Of a DNA stretch of 64,000 nucleotides, positions 54,378-64,000 are shown one piece after another. Origin of the DNA: Salisapilia sapeloensis (lineage: Eukaryota > Oomycota > Peronosporomycetes > Peronosporales > Salisapiliaceae); contig JAADVB010000023.1 of the NCBI GenBank assembly GCA_023334545.1, positions 59,671 through 123,670 on the forward strand, written 5' to 3'. The notes beneath the pieces are model-generated. The model worked only from the letters and a program-made list of their open reading frames with translations. It did no database searches and was not told the origin of the DNA. The translations under genes were made by a program, and so were the position numbers. The first letter of the stretch is position 1. Each line of letters opens with the position of its first letter.

Positions 54378-57300
54378 CTATGCCGTCGCTTGCTCCACGA
54401 ATTCCTGCGCCAACTGCTTCACGTGAGCCACGGACTGCTCGTCGCCATGCTTGTGCTCGAAGGCGAGGTACTTTTTGAACAAAGACTTCATCTTCTTCGG
54501 AGCGAACTCCATGGCCAGCAGACGCTCGAACAAGGAACGCACCGAGCCCGTGTCGTCCGCAAACTTGATCTCCTTGTCCAAATAGACATTCCAAAGATCT
54601 AGACGCTTGGGGTACGTCGACACGATGCCTTCGAACACCGTCCGAGCCTTCTCCACGTCATCGTTCTCGTACAGCAACTGACCATAGGCCAGGATCACTG
54701 GCAAGTGCTTGTGCTTGGGCAGACTCTTGAGACTGCGCTGCAGCGTCAGAGCAGCTTCATCCTTTTGCTCGTGCTTGACTTGCAGTTGGATCGTGCGCTT
54801 CCACGTCTGCTTGCTCTTGCGGAACTTCTTCTGCATCGTCTTGGTCGTGTTCATGGCATCTTCCAGCTCGTTCGATCGGTCGTACAGGTCCACGAGATGC
54901 AAGTACACGTGCTTGGGGTTGTTCACACGCAAGGCATCGTTGAAGACGCGGCGGAAGCTCTCGTCGTCGCCAAAGTCGTGCTCCAAGTTCAGGTAGGCAA
55001 GCCAGACGTTCAACTTCTCTCGTTCCTCTCGGAAAGACACAGTCGACGTAGCGCGCTTGGCAACGTCTCGCGCCAAATCCGTTTCGGTGAGAGAGACGTG
55101 GAACGCCATGTACTGGATCCAGAGGAAAGAGCTATGGGGAGAAACAGCCAGTCGACGCTCGTAGTCGGCGGAAGTTTCCGGAACGTCCTCACCCTTGGCA
55201 ATCGCCTTCTCTCGAAGGATCACCCACTCGTCGTTTTTCTTCTTGGACGCAGGAGCAGAAACCTCTTCCTCTTCTTCTTCATCAGACGACTCACTATCAT
55301 CCTGCTCATCCAACACATTCGCAAAGCCATCCCACGTAAACTGGGCATTCTTTGTGGAATTTTCTTCTCCAGAAGTGTCTTCATCACTGTCACTATCGTT
55401 GCCCAACTCCATCGCCTCGCTCTTGGCGGCCATAGGAACATCTTCTTCCTCAACTTCTTCCTCACTCGCCTCTTCCTCGGCCTCTTCATCACTCGCCTCT
55501 TCTTCCATATCCTCGTCTTCACTTTCCTCATCTGAGCTGTCTTCGCCCTCAAAGTACGAGGGCTTTAGTCCAAAGCCTAGCTTCCGGCCTTCAATCTTGA
55601 TGACCTTGGCCTTGACATAGTCGCCAGCAGAGAAGAGGGTCTCGAGGTCGTCCACCTTTTCGTCAGAGATTTCAGAAATGTGTGCCAGTCCTGAGAGAGC
55701 AGTCTTGTCGATTTTAACAAAGACACCGTACGGTTTGATGGACGTGATGTGACCCTTGACCGTCATGCCAACCTTTAGATCCTGCAGCTTCAGCGCGTTG
55801 GCATCTTGCGACACGACAGAAGCCTTTAGACTGAGTTCAACGCCCTTGTCTGTCGCCTTCACCACTCGGCCGGCCACGATTTTACCTGGTGCAAACTCAG
55901 ACTCTGGGTTGTGGACAAAGTCATCGCTAAGTTCACGCAGCATGACACGTCCGGACAGAACACGATTGAGACGCAAGAAGCATCCGCTCGCAGACGTCGA
56001 GACTACAACTGCCGGAACCAAATCACCAGCCTTTGGGGCCTGCTTCTCTTGCTGAGCAGCCACGTAGGCCTCGGGGTCAGCAAGAGCATCTTCACGCAAG
56101 CTAGCGTCGATTTGATTGCCAGAGGCCTTGGCCACAATCACAGCACGTACGAAAGCTCCATCCTGGACTTCAGCCAGCATTTCGTTGCTCCACTTAGAAG
56201 GTGTTCGAAGCTCAGTGATGCAGACGCGAGCGTAGACATCAGCTGCAAGCTGGACCATGACCGAAGGAGCAGCCACAGGTGTCCTCTTCTTGGCAATACG
56301 ACCCACGACCGTTTGACCCACCTCCACTTGAAGCTCACTGGAACGGACGAGCGACAACTCTACGCTTTTGCGATCGTCGTCAACATGGACTACACTCGCC
56401 TCGACTCGAGTGCCGATCGGGAAGTCCTCCTTGTGCTTTACGATCTGCTCATACTCTTCGGCCACTTCAAGTGCCGAAAGGAAGCCTGTAACACAGTGGC
56501 TCAAGCGCACGAGGAAGCCTCCAGTCGCATGCTCGACAACGACACCGCTGACCCGCTTGCCAGGCTGGAGCAGCTTTCTACCAGCGCTGCCTTCAGCCCA
56601 ATCCGGACGCACCAGTTTCTTGGCACTGATCTTTTCTTTAGCAACTTCTTCCTTCTTGATAGACAGCGCAATGAACTGGTAGCGAGGTGGGTTCGACTCA
56701 CTCACAGGCAGCTGCTCTTTCACACCTTTCTGCTGAATAGCCAAGATGCGAGCCTTGACGCGAGAGTTGGCAGAGTAAGCATCGAACGGATGGCTCTTTC
56801 CAGGGACCGGGTCAGCATCGACGATGGACACACGAGAATTTACCGTACCGCAGCTGTCGTCTGTTTTGAGCTTGACATCCATGAACGATTCCATAATGGA
56901 AAGGATACGTCCTTCCACCAACTTGCCCACCGACAAGTCGTCCGAAGAGTACTCTGGCAGTTGCTCCCAGTCTTCCTGCAACGCAGCGCTGCCACGTGCT
57001 TTCTTGGCGTTCTTGCTCGTCTCTCGGTCGACGGTCAAGAGAGGGAGGGCGTTAAAGGGAGAGTTGGGGATGTTCATCGATGGATCGAGAACACGGCAGG
57101 CAGGAATCTCCGCACCGACTTCCAACTCCAGCGTTTCCGTCGAGTCGGCTGGTCGCCACAAGTCTGCCGCTCCGACGATAGCCAAACGGTTTTCAGGCTT
57201 CTTGCTGCTGCGCTGAAAGACCACAGTCGCCAACTTTTGCGTTGAGTTGATGGCAACGACCGTCGCATTGGACACGCTAGAGTCCTTTTTCAAACGAGTC

Positions 57301-60053
57301 TTGCTCTTCTTCTTCGACACGAGGGAAGTATCAAGAGACGCAAAGTACACCTGTCTGTCCAAGTCGTAGTCCACGAGAGTCAGCTCCTTCTCCAGACCTT
57401 CTTCCCAGCTGTCCGAGTCTGGTGCATCAGCCACAAGCACAGTGGCCTGCTCGTCACCCTTTGACATGGTAAACACGGCTCCGTACGGACGCACACCAAC
57501 AAACTCTGCCGTCTCCGTGCTGCCAATCGACCACGGGGACTCGACAGCGTACTGTTCTAGCATGGCGGTGGTGAAATGTGGAAGGGCACTGCCGTTGACA
57601 CCCGTCTGGAAGTTGTGGAAGCCGACAACCATCCGGTCGTTTTCAATCTTCTCCACTCGGCACAGAACAGTCTCACCAACTTCAAATCGGCCGTTGTCCA
57701 CCTCTGTCACGAACGAGTCACTGAGGTAGGCCTTTGGACACAGTGCTGCCGTGTCATTCAAAAACTTTACGAAAACGCCCTTGGTGGCGTTAATGGATGC
57801 CACGAAGCCTACAAGCAGCTGTCCCTTGGTCACATCACGGGTGCTCGACGGAACACGGAACGTCTCATCCTCTACGTGAGCGAGCAACAGAGGCTTGCGA
57901 GTCAGCGTTAAGAGTCCGTCTTGAGCCTGGGACAACACTAGCAGAGGACTGGGGATCTTGTCACCGGCATGAACCGTCTCGATGATAGACTCAACGAGCG
58001 CAGTTTGACGAGGAAAGTCTGTGACGTGTACGAATGGCAATACGGCTTCCAAACCATCCGCCGTCTGCAATCGGAATCGTGTGTTCTCAACGTCCGTGAC
58101 AGTCACCGTGTCGGCTTCAAGCATGGTGCCGATCAGCTCGGGATTGATTGCGTTTTTCGACGTAGACGTGCTAGCGGTGACATCGAAAGAGAGCACTAAA
58201 CGCTTTTTCACAGCATCGCATTTCGTCACACGTGCTTTGACGACTTGGTGCAAAGTGTACGCGTCTTCGATGCGGTCAACACCAGCAGCATGCAGCACAG
58301 CAGCGGGAACGAGTCCGAAAACGCCGTCGTAGAAAGTGACGAGAACACCGTATTCAGCAATTTTGGTGATCGTTCCTGTTGTGACCAGGCCCATGTGGGC
58401 ATCCTCGTACTTGCGCAGCACCGGGAGCTCGGATTCCATCAGCTGCTTCTTCATTGTCAACACGATCTTGCCGCTGTCTTCAATTTTCAGAACACGAGCG
58501 TCGACTTGACTGCCAACGTCATACTTGCCAGCCTTCTTCTTGCTCTTCTTCTCCTTGTGAAGCTTTACGGCCGGCGGCAAATGCGCAGTTGGCACCAGTC
58601 CTTTGACGCTGTCGCTGATTTCCAGCAGCATCCCAAAGGACTCGGACGCAAGAATCTTGCCGCTAACCTTTTGCCCAGCCTGTAGGTCGTTCGTGCGCAA
58701 GACTGTTTTCTCCAGCGTCGAAGGCTTGCAGCTTACAGCCAGCAGATTGTCAAAGGGAGAGAATCCGATGACTCGAGCGCGAACGTCCTGGCCGATCGTG
58801 AACTTCTTCTCAATCTTATCTACGTGCTTGTCGTCGACATTCGAAATGTGAACAAAGCCAGGAATGAACTGGTCCCAGTTGATGTTCTCGCCCTCCATCT
58901 CTTCGTCTTGCGTCGGAACGGCAGAACGGAGTGAAACCAACATACCAATGTTCGGGTCTAGTCGCTCCACCTTGGCTTGGTCGACAATATCGCCGACCTG
59001 CAGCTTGGGCTGCGTCACTTCAAGATGGACAATGTGTGGCGCCATAGACAATGCAATCTCTTTCTTGATGAGGTCGATGCTGATGACTCGAGCTCGACCT
59101 TTCATGCCTTTCTTGACTCGCCCACTCCAGTCGTGTGTTGCAGGGAAACTCATGTGACCTTGCTCGACAGTTGCCTGGAAGTAGGATAGGAAGTTGACCT
59201 TGAGACCGTTTGCCAGCACTTCTTCTACTCGGACGTTGAGAAGCATACCAGGTGACAAGGTATCGATTTTAAATTTGTCACCACGAGTGACTGCCTTCTC
59301 CGTTGCCTCACGAGAAACAGAGAGCGTCGCTGTGCGCGTGTACGAGTTCATGGTCTCTACTTTGGCAAAGAGCACTTGACCGACTTTCGCGTCAGACAGC
59401 TCTTTGCTCTGGATGAAGGCGTTCAGGTTGCGAATGCCAGTGGACACCACTGCTCCGTGATCTTCGATCGACGAAACACAACCGAAGAGAGTGAGCCCAC
59501 TCACAATTTCGCTGGCAGTGAGGTCACCTTGGACACGAGAGAGGCGAAGAGATAATTGTACATTCTTCTGACCACTCTGCTTGCCAGTGGACAGCACAGA
59601 ACAAGGCACAAATTGGCCGACGTGGAAAAGGTCAGACAAGGCAACCGATGTCTCTGCGTCTTTGCCCTTACCGGAATCTAATCTGGAGTGGAAGAGGTCG
59701 CTACACTCGGCTCTGGAGACGACGCCGACAAGTCGGTTTGGCAAACTGATACTGAGTTCTTCCGTGCCGACGTGACGAACGATACCTAGCAGTCGCACAC
59801 CGTCGACCAGACTTTTGAAGCTAGTAGCAACAGCCTTTTCTTCTTTAGGCTCGTTATTCTTCTTGATAGCTGTCCGTGGCTGTGAAAAGCCTGCCTTGTC
59901 ACTCTTGGTCGTCTTGGAGCGCTTGGCTGGGCGCTCTTCCGCTTCGACACTAGGTGCAACCGGTCTACGACCGAAGAGCGTTTCGGACGTTGCAGTGGAT
60001 GTTGCCGACCGTTTGCCGGTAGCGGCGTCTTGTCCACCTCGTGGAAAGCTCAT
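54378..60053 (-). CDS. RRP5: rRNA biogenesis protein RRP5 (PDCD11 family)
   Basis: A single long exon of about 1891 residues. I place the start at the ATG at 60053 (MSFPRGGQDAATGKRS), because the SFPRGG phrase is the usual RRP5 N-terminus. Thirty further codons are open upstream to an ATG at 60143, but a TTTTACAG acceptor-like site there suggests a leader intron. About a dozen S1 RNA-binding repeats fill the first ~1500 residues (for example VKGHITSIKPYGVFVKIDKT, LSGLAHISEISDEKVDDLET). An acidic Asp/Glu/Ser linker follows, then crooked-neck/HAT repeats (FLWIQYMAFHVSLTETDLAR, LNVWLAYLNLEHDFGDDESF, VFEGIVSTYPKRLDLWNVYL). RRP5 acts in the nucleolus in cleavage of pre-rRNA at both the 18S and the 5.8S sides. 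Confidence 0.94.
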   Translation of the reverse strand: MSFPRGGQDAATGKRSATSTATSETLFGRRPVAPSVEAEERPAKRSKTTKSDKAGFSQPRTAIKKNNEPKEEKAVATSFKSLVDGVRLLGIVRHVGTEELSISLPNRLVGVVSRAECSDLFHSRLDSGKGKDAETSVALSDLFHVGQFVPCSVLSTGKQSGQKNVQLSLRLSRVQGDLTASEIVSGLTLFGCVSSIEDHGAVVSTGIRNLNAFIQSKELSDAKVGQVLFAKVETMNSYTRTATLSVSREATEKAVTRGDKFKIDTLSPGMLLNVRVEEVLANGLKVNFLSYFQATVEQGHMSFPATHDWSGRVKKGMKGRARVISIDLIKKEIALSMAPHIVHLEVTQPKLQVGDIVDQAKVERLDPNIGMLVSLRSAVPTQDEEMEGENINWDQFIPGFVHISNVDDKHVDKIEKKFTIGQDVRARVIGFSPFDNLLAVSCKPSTLEKTVLRTNDLQAGQKVSGKILASESFGMLLEISDSVKGLVPTAHLPPAVKLHKEKKSKKKAGKYDVGSQVDARVLKIEDSGKIVLTMKKQLMESELPVLRKYEDAHMGLVTTGTITKIAEYGVLVTFYDGVFGLVPAAVLHAAGVDRIEDAYTLHQVVKARVTKCDAVKKRLVLSFDVTASTSTSKNAINPELIGTMLEADTVTVTDVENTRFRLQTADGLEAVLPFVHVTDFPRQTALVESIIETVHAGDKIPSPLLVLSQAQDGLLTLTRKPLLLAHVEDETFRVPSSTRDVTKGQLLVGFVASINATKGVFVKFLNDTAALCPKAYLSDSFVTEVDNGRFEVGETVLCRVEKIENDRMVVGFHNFQTGVNGSALPHFTTAMLEQYAVESPWSIGSTETAEFVGVRPYGAVFTMSKGDEQATVLVADAPDSDSWEEGLEKELTLVDYDLDRQVYFASLDTSLVSKKKSKTRLKKDSSVSNATVVAINSTQKLATVVFQRSSKKPENRLAIVGAADLWRPADSTETLELEVGAEIPACRVLDPSMNIPNSPFNALPLLTVDRETSKNAKKARGSAALQEDWEQLPEYSSDDLSVGKLVEGRILSIMESFMDVKLKTDDSCGTVNSRVSIVDADPVPGKSHPFDAYSANSRVKARILAIQQKGVKEQLPVSESNPPRYQFIALSIKKEEVAKEKISAKKLVRPDWAEGSAGRKLLQPGKRVSGVVVEHATGGFLVRLSHCVTGFLSALEVAEEYEQIVKHKEDFPIGTRVEASVVHVDDDRKSVELSLVRSSELQVEVGQTVVGRIAKKRTPVAAPSVMVQLAADVYARVCITELRTPSKWSNEMLAEVQDGAFVRAVIVAKASGNQIDASLREDALADPEAYVAAQQEKQAPKAGDLVPAVVVSTSASGCFLRLNRVLSGRVMLRELSDDFVHNPESEFAPGKIVAGRVVKATDKGVELSLKASVVSQDANALKLQDLKVGMTVKGHITSIKPYGVFVKIDKTALSGLAHISEISDEKVDDLETLFSAGDYVKAKVIKIEGRKLGFGLKPSYFEGEDSSDEESEDEDMEEEASDEEAEEEASEEEVEEEDVPMAAKSEAMELGNDSDSDEDTSGEENSTKNAQFTWDGFANVLDEQDDSESSDEEEEEEVSAPASKKKNDEWVILREKAIAKGEDVPETSADYERRLAVSPHSSFLWIQYMAFHVSLTETDLARDVAKRATSTVSFREEREKLNVWLAYLNLEHDFGDDESFRRVFNDALRVNNPKHVYLHLVDLYDRSNELEDAMNTTKTMQKKFRKSKQTWKRTIQLQVKHEQKDEAALTLQRSLKSLPKHKHLPVILAYGQLLYENDDVEKARTVFEGIVSTYPKRLDLWNVYLDKEIKFADDTGSVRSLFERLLAMEFAPKKMKSLFKKYLAFEHKHGDEQSVAHVKQLAQEFVEQATA

Positions 60054-60193
60054 ATCGGCAAATGATAATGGTTTGATGCGATTCACTGGTCCAAGTGGGA
60101 TGTAGCCATTCCTGTAAAACAAAGTAATTCTGATGGGCATCAATTATTACAGGATCTTCAACCTTTTACTCCATGCCACTCCACAGCAATCAA

Positions 60194-60571
60194 CTAGATT
60201 GTACATAGACCGAAGGTCACCTGAGTATACTTTTGCAGGGGGCGAGGAGCTAGCAGGTGTGCAAGAGGAAAAAGTAGAGTAGAGGCTTTGATCTTCCATC
60301 GTTTAAACTGGTTTTCGGTAGAGAAGTCTAGGAAACGGCCCCCTCGCGTCATCCGAATGATGTGCTCTCGCTGGCATTCTTTCCAGACTAATTTAAGTGC
60401 ATAAACTTCGAAAAGTGCGAGGAAAGCTGACTGCTCGGCAACCGAGCGCAGTCGCAAGAGGTGAGCAGGTGGCTGTTCGAACCTCTTCGGCCTTCTAATA
60501 TGGATGCCTTGGTGCAAAGTGGCTTCAACACCAGAAAAAGTGCTTTTCCTCAAAACTGTCGACTGATACAA
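60194..60571 (-). CDS. Unrecognised ORF without secure start
   Basis: A 125-codon frame opens at TTG, with no ATG until an internal Met. It contains EATLHQGIHIRRPKRFEQPP, LRLRSVAEQSAFLALFEVYA and LKLVWKECQREHIIRMTRGG. The composition is protein-like, and it could be the last exon of a gene whose first exon I cannot place, or a remnant. It lies between RRP5 and the RING gene. Confidence 0.28.
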   Translation of the reverse strand: MYQSTVLRKSTFSGVEATLHQGIHIRRPKRFEQPPAHLLRLRSVAEQSAFLALFEVYALKLVWKECQREHIIRMTRGGRFLDFSTENQFKRWKIKASTLLFPLAHLLAPRPLQKYTQVTFGLCTI

Positions 60572-60659
60572 GGAGTCGATAAGATATCAAGCTTCACTTC
60601 TCATTCTGCTCTCGACAGCACAGGCCGAAAATCCCAACCATCCACTCGTAGACCTACAA

Positions 60660-61346
60660 ATGTCCAAATCAGCGACCCTAACTGTACGCGTTGGCATCCG
60701 GTACGTTGTGCCGAGGGAATGCAGCATCGAGTCGCTGCTGCAAAGTTTCCAACATCCTTCTTGGGTCAGCTTTGTGCTTCAAACATTCGGCCCCAAGCTC
60801 CATAGCGCTGTGCCAGCTATGCCTGGATTTTTGGACGATGCCCAGGAGTTTAAAGGAGACAAGAGCCGCTGTTCAGTATGTCTGTCCGATGATGGAGCGC
60901 AAGTGCAGCTACCCTGCGGTCACGCTTTCCATCAAGCATGTGTACAGACTTGGTTTGAGCGCAAAAGCACCTGTCCCGTCTGTCGGTATCAGGTACCGAC
61001 TCTACTAGAGAGCGGTCGCTACGGCGTATGTAGTATGACCTCGGCACTGGTGCTACCGGATCACTTCCAAGGACAAAGTCAAAATAGTGTAATCGCGGCC
61101 ATGCTTCCGGAAGGACTGACCGTTCGAGTCGTTGTCCAGACTCAACTGAAACAGCTTCAAAGTGATGTCACTAGGACGAACAACGTCTGTGTGGTAAATG
61201 CAGCGTGGGTCCACTCCAATAGGCAATCCATCCGTCATGAACAAACGGGATTGTCTGATGTGCGTCAAGGTGATCAGGTGCGAAAGAGGCAGAGAGAGGA
61301 GGAAATGGAGGTTTCAGCAAAGCGTCAACATCAGCGTTTGTGTTGA
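60660..61346 (+). CDS. RING-H2 finger protein (putative E3 ubiquitin ligase)
   Basis: A single exon of 228 residues from the ATG at 60660. The RING-H2 finger spans residues 71-108 with ligands C71, C74, C86, H88, H91, C94, C105 and C108 (CSVCLSDDGAQVQLPCGHAF, then HQACVQTWFERKSTCPVC). RING-H2 domains recruit E2 enzymes for ubiquitin transfer. The N-terminal ~60 residues form a small unrecognised module (RVGIRYVVPRECSIESLLQS). The C-terminus is Gln/Arg-rich and basic (VRKRQREEEMEVSAKRQHQR), possibly nuclear. No membrane segment is seen. The substrate is unknown. Confidence 0.85.
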   Translation: MSKSATLTVRVGIRYVVPRECSIESLLQSFQHPSWVSFVLQTFGPKLHSAVPAMPGFLDDAQEFKGDKSRCSVCLSDDGAQVQLPCGHAFHQACVQTWFERKSTCPVCRYQVPTLLESGRYGVCSMTSALVLPDHFQGQSQNSVIAAMLPEGLTVRVVVQTQLKQLQSDVTRTNNVCVVNAAWVHSNRQSIRHEQTGLSDVRQGDQVRKRQREEEMEVSAKRQHQRLC

Positions 61347-62371
61347 GTTAGAAGCAGTTCGTGGTCATGGATGCCCATGAGCCCACCTCGATGTGAACTT
61401 GGTAGTTTTTGTATGAAATTGCATAGCAATGTTAATAGACCACTTTAGTCAAACTTTTCTGTCGTGGTTCATTGACTCGCCGGATTTAAATCGCATGGCC
61501 TATAAAATGGAATATTCATGATTTTCGAAAACCATGATGACAGGAAATGCGATGCGAAGAGGACTTTGCTGAGCAGTTTTCGGAAAGGTAAATGTAAAAA
61601 AAACTTTAGACCGTGTTCGCGCAGAATACCCATTATATGTAATTGGTCATTCACATCTTGTAGCTCTACTAACGATGACCAAATCAGGCAATACCGCGTT
61701 CGTTTAGAATCGCCGATTTTGCTTTGCCACTTGCCACTGGAAACCTAGCGTAGTACTTCAATATGACTCTCCCGCCAAAGCAGGAGTGCAAAAACAAGTT
61801 TTTGATGCTGGCAATAGATATACCGACTTGTGTTGTTAATTCATCCCGCCTCTCGTGCTCTATCCTACGTTCAGATTGATATTCCCGTTGCCGTGCTCGA
61901 TGTAGCGTGATCTATGTGAGATTGGCAACATTTGAGCTTGTCTTTTTCGGGACAAATTGTACCTAACTTAAATTACCCTCTTAATATACCGTTTTCCTCT
62001 GTCTGAAAACATAGGGCCGCGTTTTTAAAAACTCTCCATAAACGCCGGAGAAATATATTTTAGCACCTTCGTTCATTAAGATTTGGTACAGAAATATTCA
62101 ATAAAAGTGATGTAGTAATCGATCAAAACGGACCTCTGGATCAAGAGCTATTCACAATGAAAAACATGAATTTCGCGTCTGTTGGTTTTTAAAATTGTGC
62201 AGCACTTTATAATTTGCTTTGAACTACTCAAACGCCTACCCAGTTTCTACGATCATAGAAAAGTTCATTAAGCGTTTTGAACTTTAAGGTACCGTTTAAA
62301 CTTCTCTCTAGCTATACCTGCCTTTTGAATGGTGTCGATCCCAACTCAGATCGACATGGTCACTAAGGTCA
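61347..62371. other. AT-rich intergenic DNA, no gene seen
   Basis: Only short frames are present (for example 61518-61748, +); no domain or repeat is recognised. Confidence 0.55.
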
Positions 62372-62875
62372 ATGTTCCATCCTCACCCTCTTCCGACAAG
62401 GAAACAGGAGCCAACCATTCCACTTGACCCGCTCCCCGCTCCCCACTCTCCTCTCCCATCTCTCTCTTCGGAAGACACCGAGCTGCTTCAACTTTTGCAG
62501 AACATCCATCCTAGTGCCATAGATGGTTGTCAACGCAACATGACATAGATCAAGAAAAAGGCTCTTCGCGCCTACCATGCTGGCCGTCTTCCGTTATCAT
62601 TTCCTCCCGGCTTTACTTCCGAGACTCATTCTGTCGCTCAGAGGACCAAATTACTGGACTTGTCATGGGCTATCTATTACACGGACACAATGCAAATTCT
62701 TCCCGAGCGTTTTGTACGCGAACTTAAGAAGGGGGCCGGAAGTGACGACGAATGCGTCATCATTCCGTTTGCGGTTGTTCAGGACGCTGAAGTCCTGATC
62801 AGAAAGAGCACGAAGTTACGACGAAGAACGTTCCATGGGAAGACAGACAATGACGTCCGTGAGCATTTCCCATGA
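62372..62875 (+). pseudogene. ORF of unknown function interrupted by one TAG
   Basis: One continuous frame runs from the ATG at 62372 to a stop at 62873-62875, 168 codons, broken only by a TAG at 62546-62548. The first part is Pro-rich (LDPLPAPHSPLPSLSSEDTE, LLQLLQNIHPSAIDGC). The second is basic and folded-looking (AYHAGRLPLSFPPGFTSETH, TKLLDLSWAIYYTDTMQILP, ERFVRELKKGAGSDDECVII). I do not recognise the family. It may be a recently inactivated gene or part of a mobile element, given the MULE remnant next to it. Confidence 0.42.
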
Positions 62876-62994
62876 CGCACTCCAAGATATTTGATTTCAG
62901 TATGCATTTGAGCTAGACGACCTCAACCAACCAACAGGGTAGGACATAGTCTAGCTTTCTAACATTTTCAATTCAGTTGCAATTTTGCTTTCTA

Positions 62995-63737
62995 CTACTC
63001 AAGTGCCTTCCTTCTCTCCACCGAGCTTCGGATACCTTTTAGGATCCGTTTGAATACCTCTATCTTTCCTTCACCTGGAGATAGAGAAGAACCGTGTCCC
63101 GTTACACCGACTAGTGTCTTCGTAAACGTATTGTCGACACTCAGTCCCCGAACAGCATAAGGCTTAGAGGCAATAAGACCTTGTTGAAAAATTGTGCTTA
63201 AGCGACCAAACTGACTGGTTTTGGTCTCGAGTTTAGTCCTATGACGATGGTTTCTAAGCAATCTCAAATACGCTGGTAAAGACGAAAGTCGAAGTTCCTT
63301 ATCTTTGATGAATAATTTCCTAAGTCTGTCAATTGCTCTGAAACAGTTCTTAAATTTAACTACGACCCCCGTCCTCTTAACATGCACTTTAAACTCCCCA
63401 GGTGTCAGAATCCCACTTCTGTCGTTAAAATAACGACGAACAATATCATTTTGAGCAAGTTGCTTGGCGGTCCACTTTCTGTTCAAAGAACATTCAAAGC
63501 TTTCCAATGTAAAGTCAGTAAGACAAGAATATGGTATGAATTTTGTTGATGGCTTGAAGTTGCTAGAAAAAGCAAATTGTACAATAAACGCACAACCTTC
63601 ATGCGTACACACCGCCTTATATGCACGCTTATTGCTTTAACCACTCTGAATGACCTTTTAGCACTGTCATTGCATTCAATGACGGCCTGTATAATGTCTT
63701 CTTTCTTTGTATACGTTGTCGTGTCTAAAAACGACAT
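62995..63737 (-). pseudogene. Mutator-like (MULE) transposase, N-terminal part, frameshifted
   Basis: The first frame (63737 down to about 63640) starts with an ATG, MSFLDTTTYTKKEDIIQAVI, then CNDSAKRSFRVVKA. A one-base deletion near 63638 moves the reading into the frame that continues to 62995 with a zinc-ligand pair (CTHEGCAFIVQFAFSS), KWTAKQLAQNDIVRRYFND, LTPGEFKVHVKRTGVVV, LRKLFIKDKELRLSSLPAYL and LIASKPYAVRGLSVDNTFTK (the region of the first catalytic Asp). It stops soon after, so the rest of the DDE domain is missing. The order matches MULE transposases. Confidence 0.7.
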
Positions 63738-64000
63738 GCTGATAGAGGCGCGAAATAAACTTGAAGTTGGGCACTTTTAAGCTTAAAGATGCAAATATGC
63801 TTGTAAAGATGGGATACGCTATCTCTGATCGTTTTAGTTTAAGAGTTTTCTGATATGCGATCACATTGACGAATTAATGGAAACGATTTGGAAACGGATA
63901 AAAACGGACAATGGGCATAAGCAGTTACGTACAATTGACAGGGAAATACCCATGGCACAGTCAAGAAGATTACGTCACATATCAGTGCATTCCTATGAGA

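Noticed and set aside
55911-57245. 444-codon plus-strand frame antisense to RRP5
   Set aside because: Shadow of the S1 repeats; several other plus-strand shadows lie along the same gene.

Overview
The window looks like oomycete nuclear DNA, most likely from the Peronosporales (Phytophthora or downy mildew type). The strongest marker is a single-exon fusion of triosephosphate isomerase and glyceraldehyde-3-phosphate dehydrogenase with a mitochondrial presequence (34758-36596), an arrangement known from stramenopiles. Other supports are short GT-AG introns of about 45-160 bp, tight convergent gene pairs, initiator-like YCAYTYY motifs just upstream of several start codons, and LTRs ending in CCCGTTACA. 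I cannot name the species.

The layout alternates between compact gene blocks and repeat-rich, gene-poor DNA. Positions 1-2301 hold the 3' end of an EML-like WD40 gene and a convergent gene for a stand-alone FAR1/ZSWIM-type DNA-binding domain. Positions 2302-24060 are almost entirely decayed mobile DNA: a TIR-bounded MITE, a Ty3/gypsy retroelement (3629-7961), LTR-derived inverted repeats around a broken ORF (7778-8890), one tRNA-Ser(AGA) (10612-10692), a 1.6 kb Tc1/mariner element with about 175 bp terminal inverted repeats (11418-13035), further Tc1 and PIF/Harbinger fragments, and a 2.8 kb PIF/Harbinger element with both terminal repeats (21236-24058).

Positions 24396-49437 are a gene island: a PX-domain protein; a four-exon CAP-Gly coiled-coil protein; a bZIP factor; an inward-rectifier-type potassium channel; PRCC; TPI-GAPDH; NMD3 (60S export); a WD40 protein with a SUMO-interaction-like patch; a WW-PDZ-coiled-coil-PH scaffold; and an ABCB-type transporter fused to an N-terminal four-helix, voltage-sensor-like segment. 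Positions 49438-52748 are repeat DNA with a second copy of the MITE. Positions 52749-61346 hold an MFS transporter, RRP5 (S1 repeats plus HAT repeats) and a RING-H2 protein. The right end (61347-64000) holds a nonsense-interrupted gene and a frameshifted Mutator-like transposase.

Functional links are limited. NMD3 and RRP5 are both ribosome biogenesis genes. CAP-Gly, EML and the WW/PDZ/PH scaffold point to cytoskeleton or membrane organisation. Multi-exon models were built by hand from splice signals, reading phase and domain continuity; no transcript data were available.
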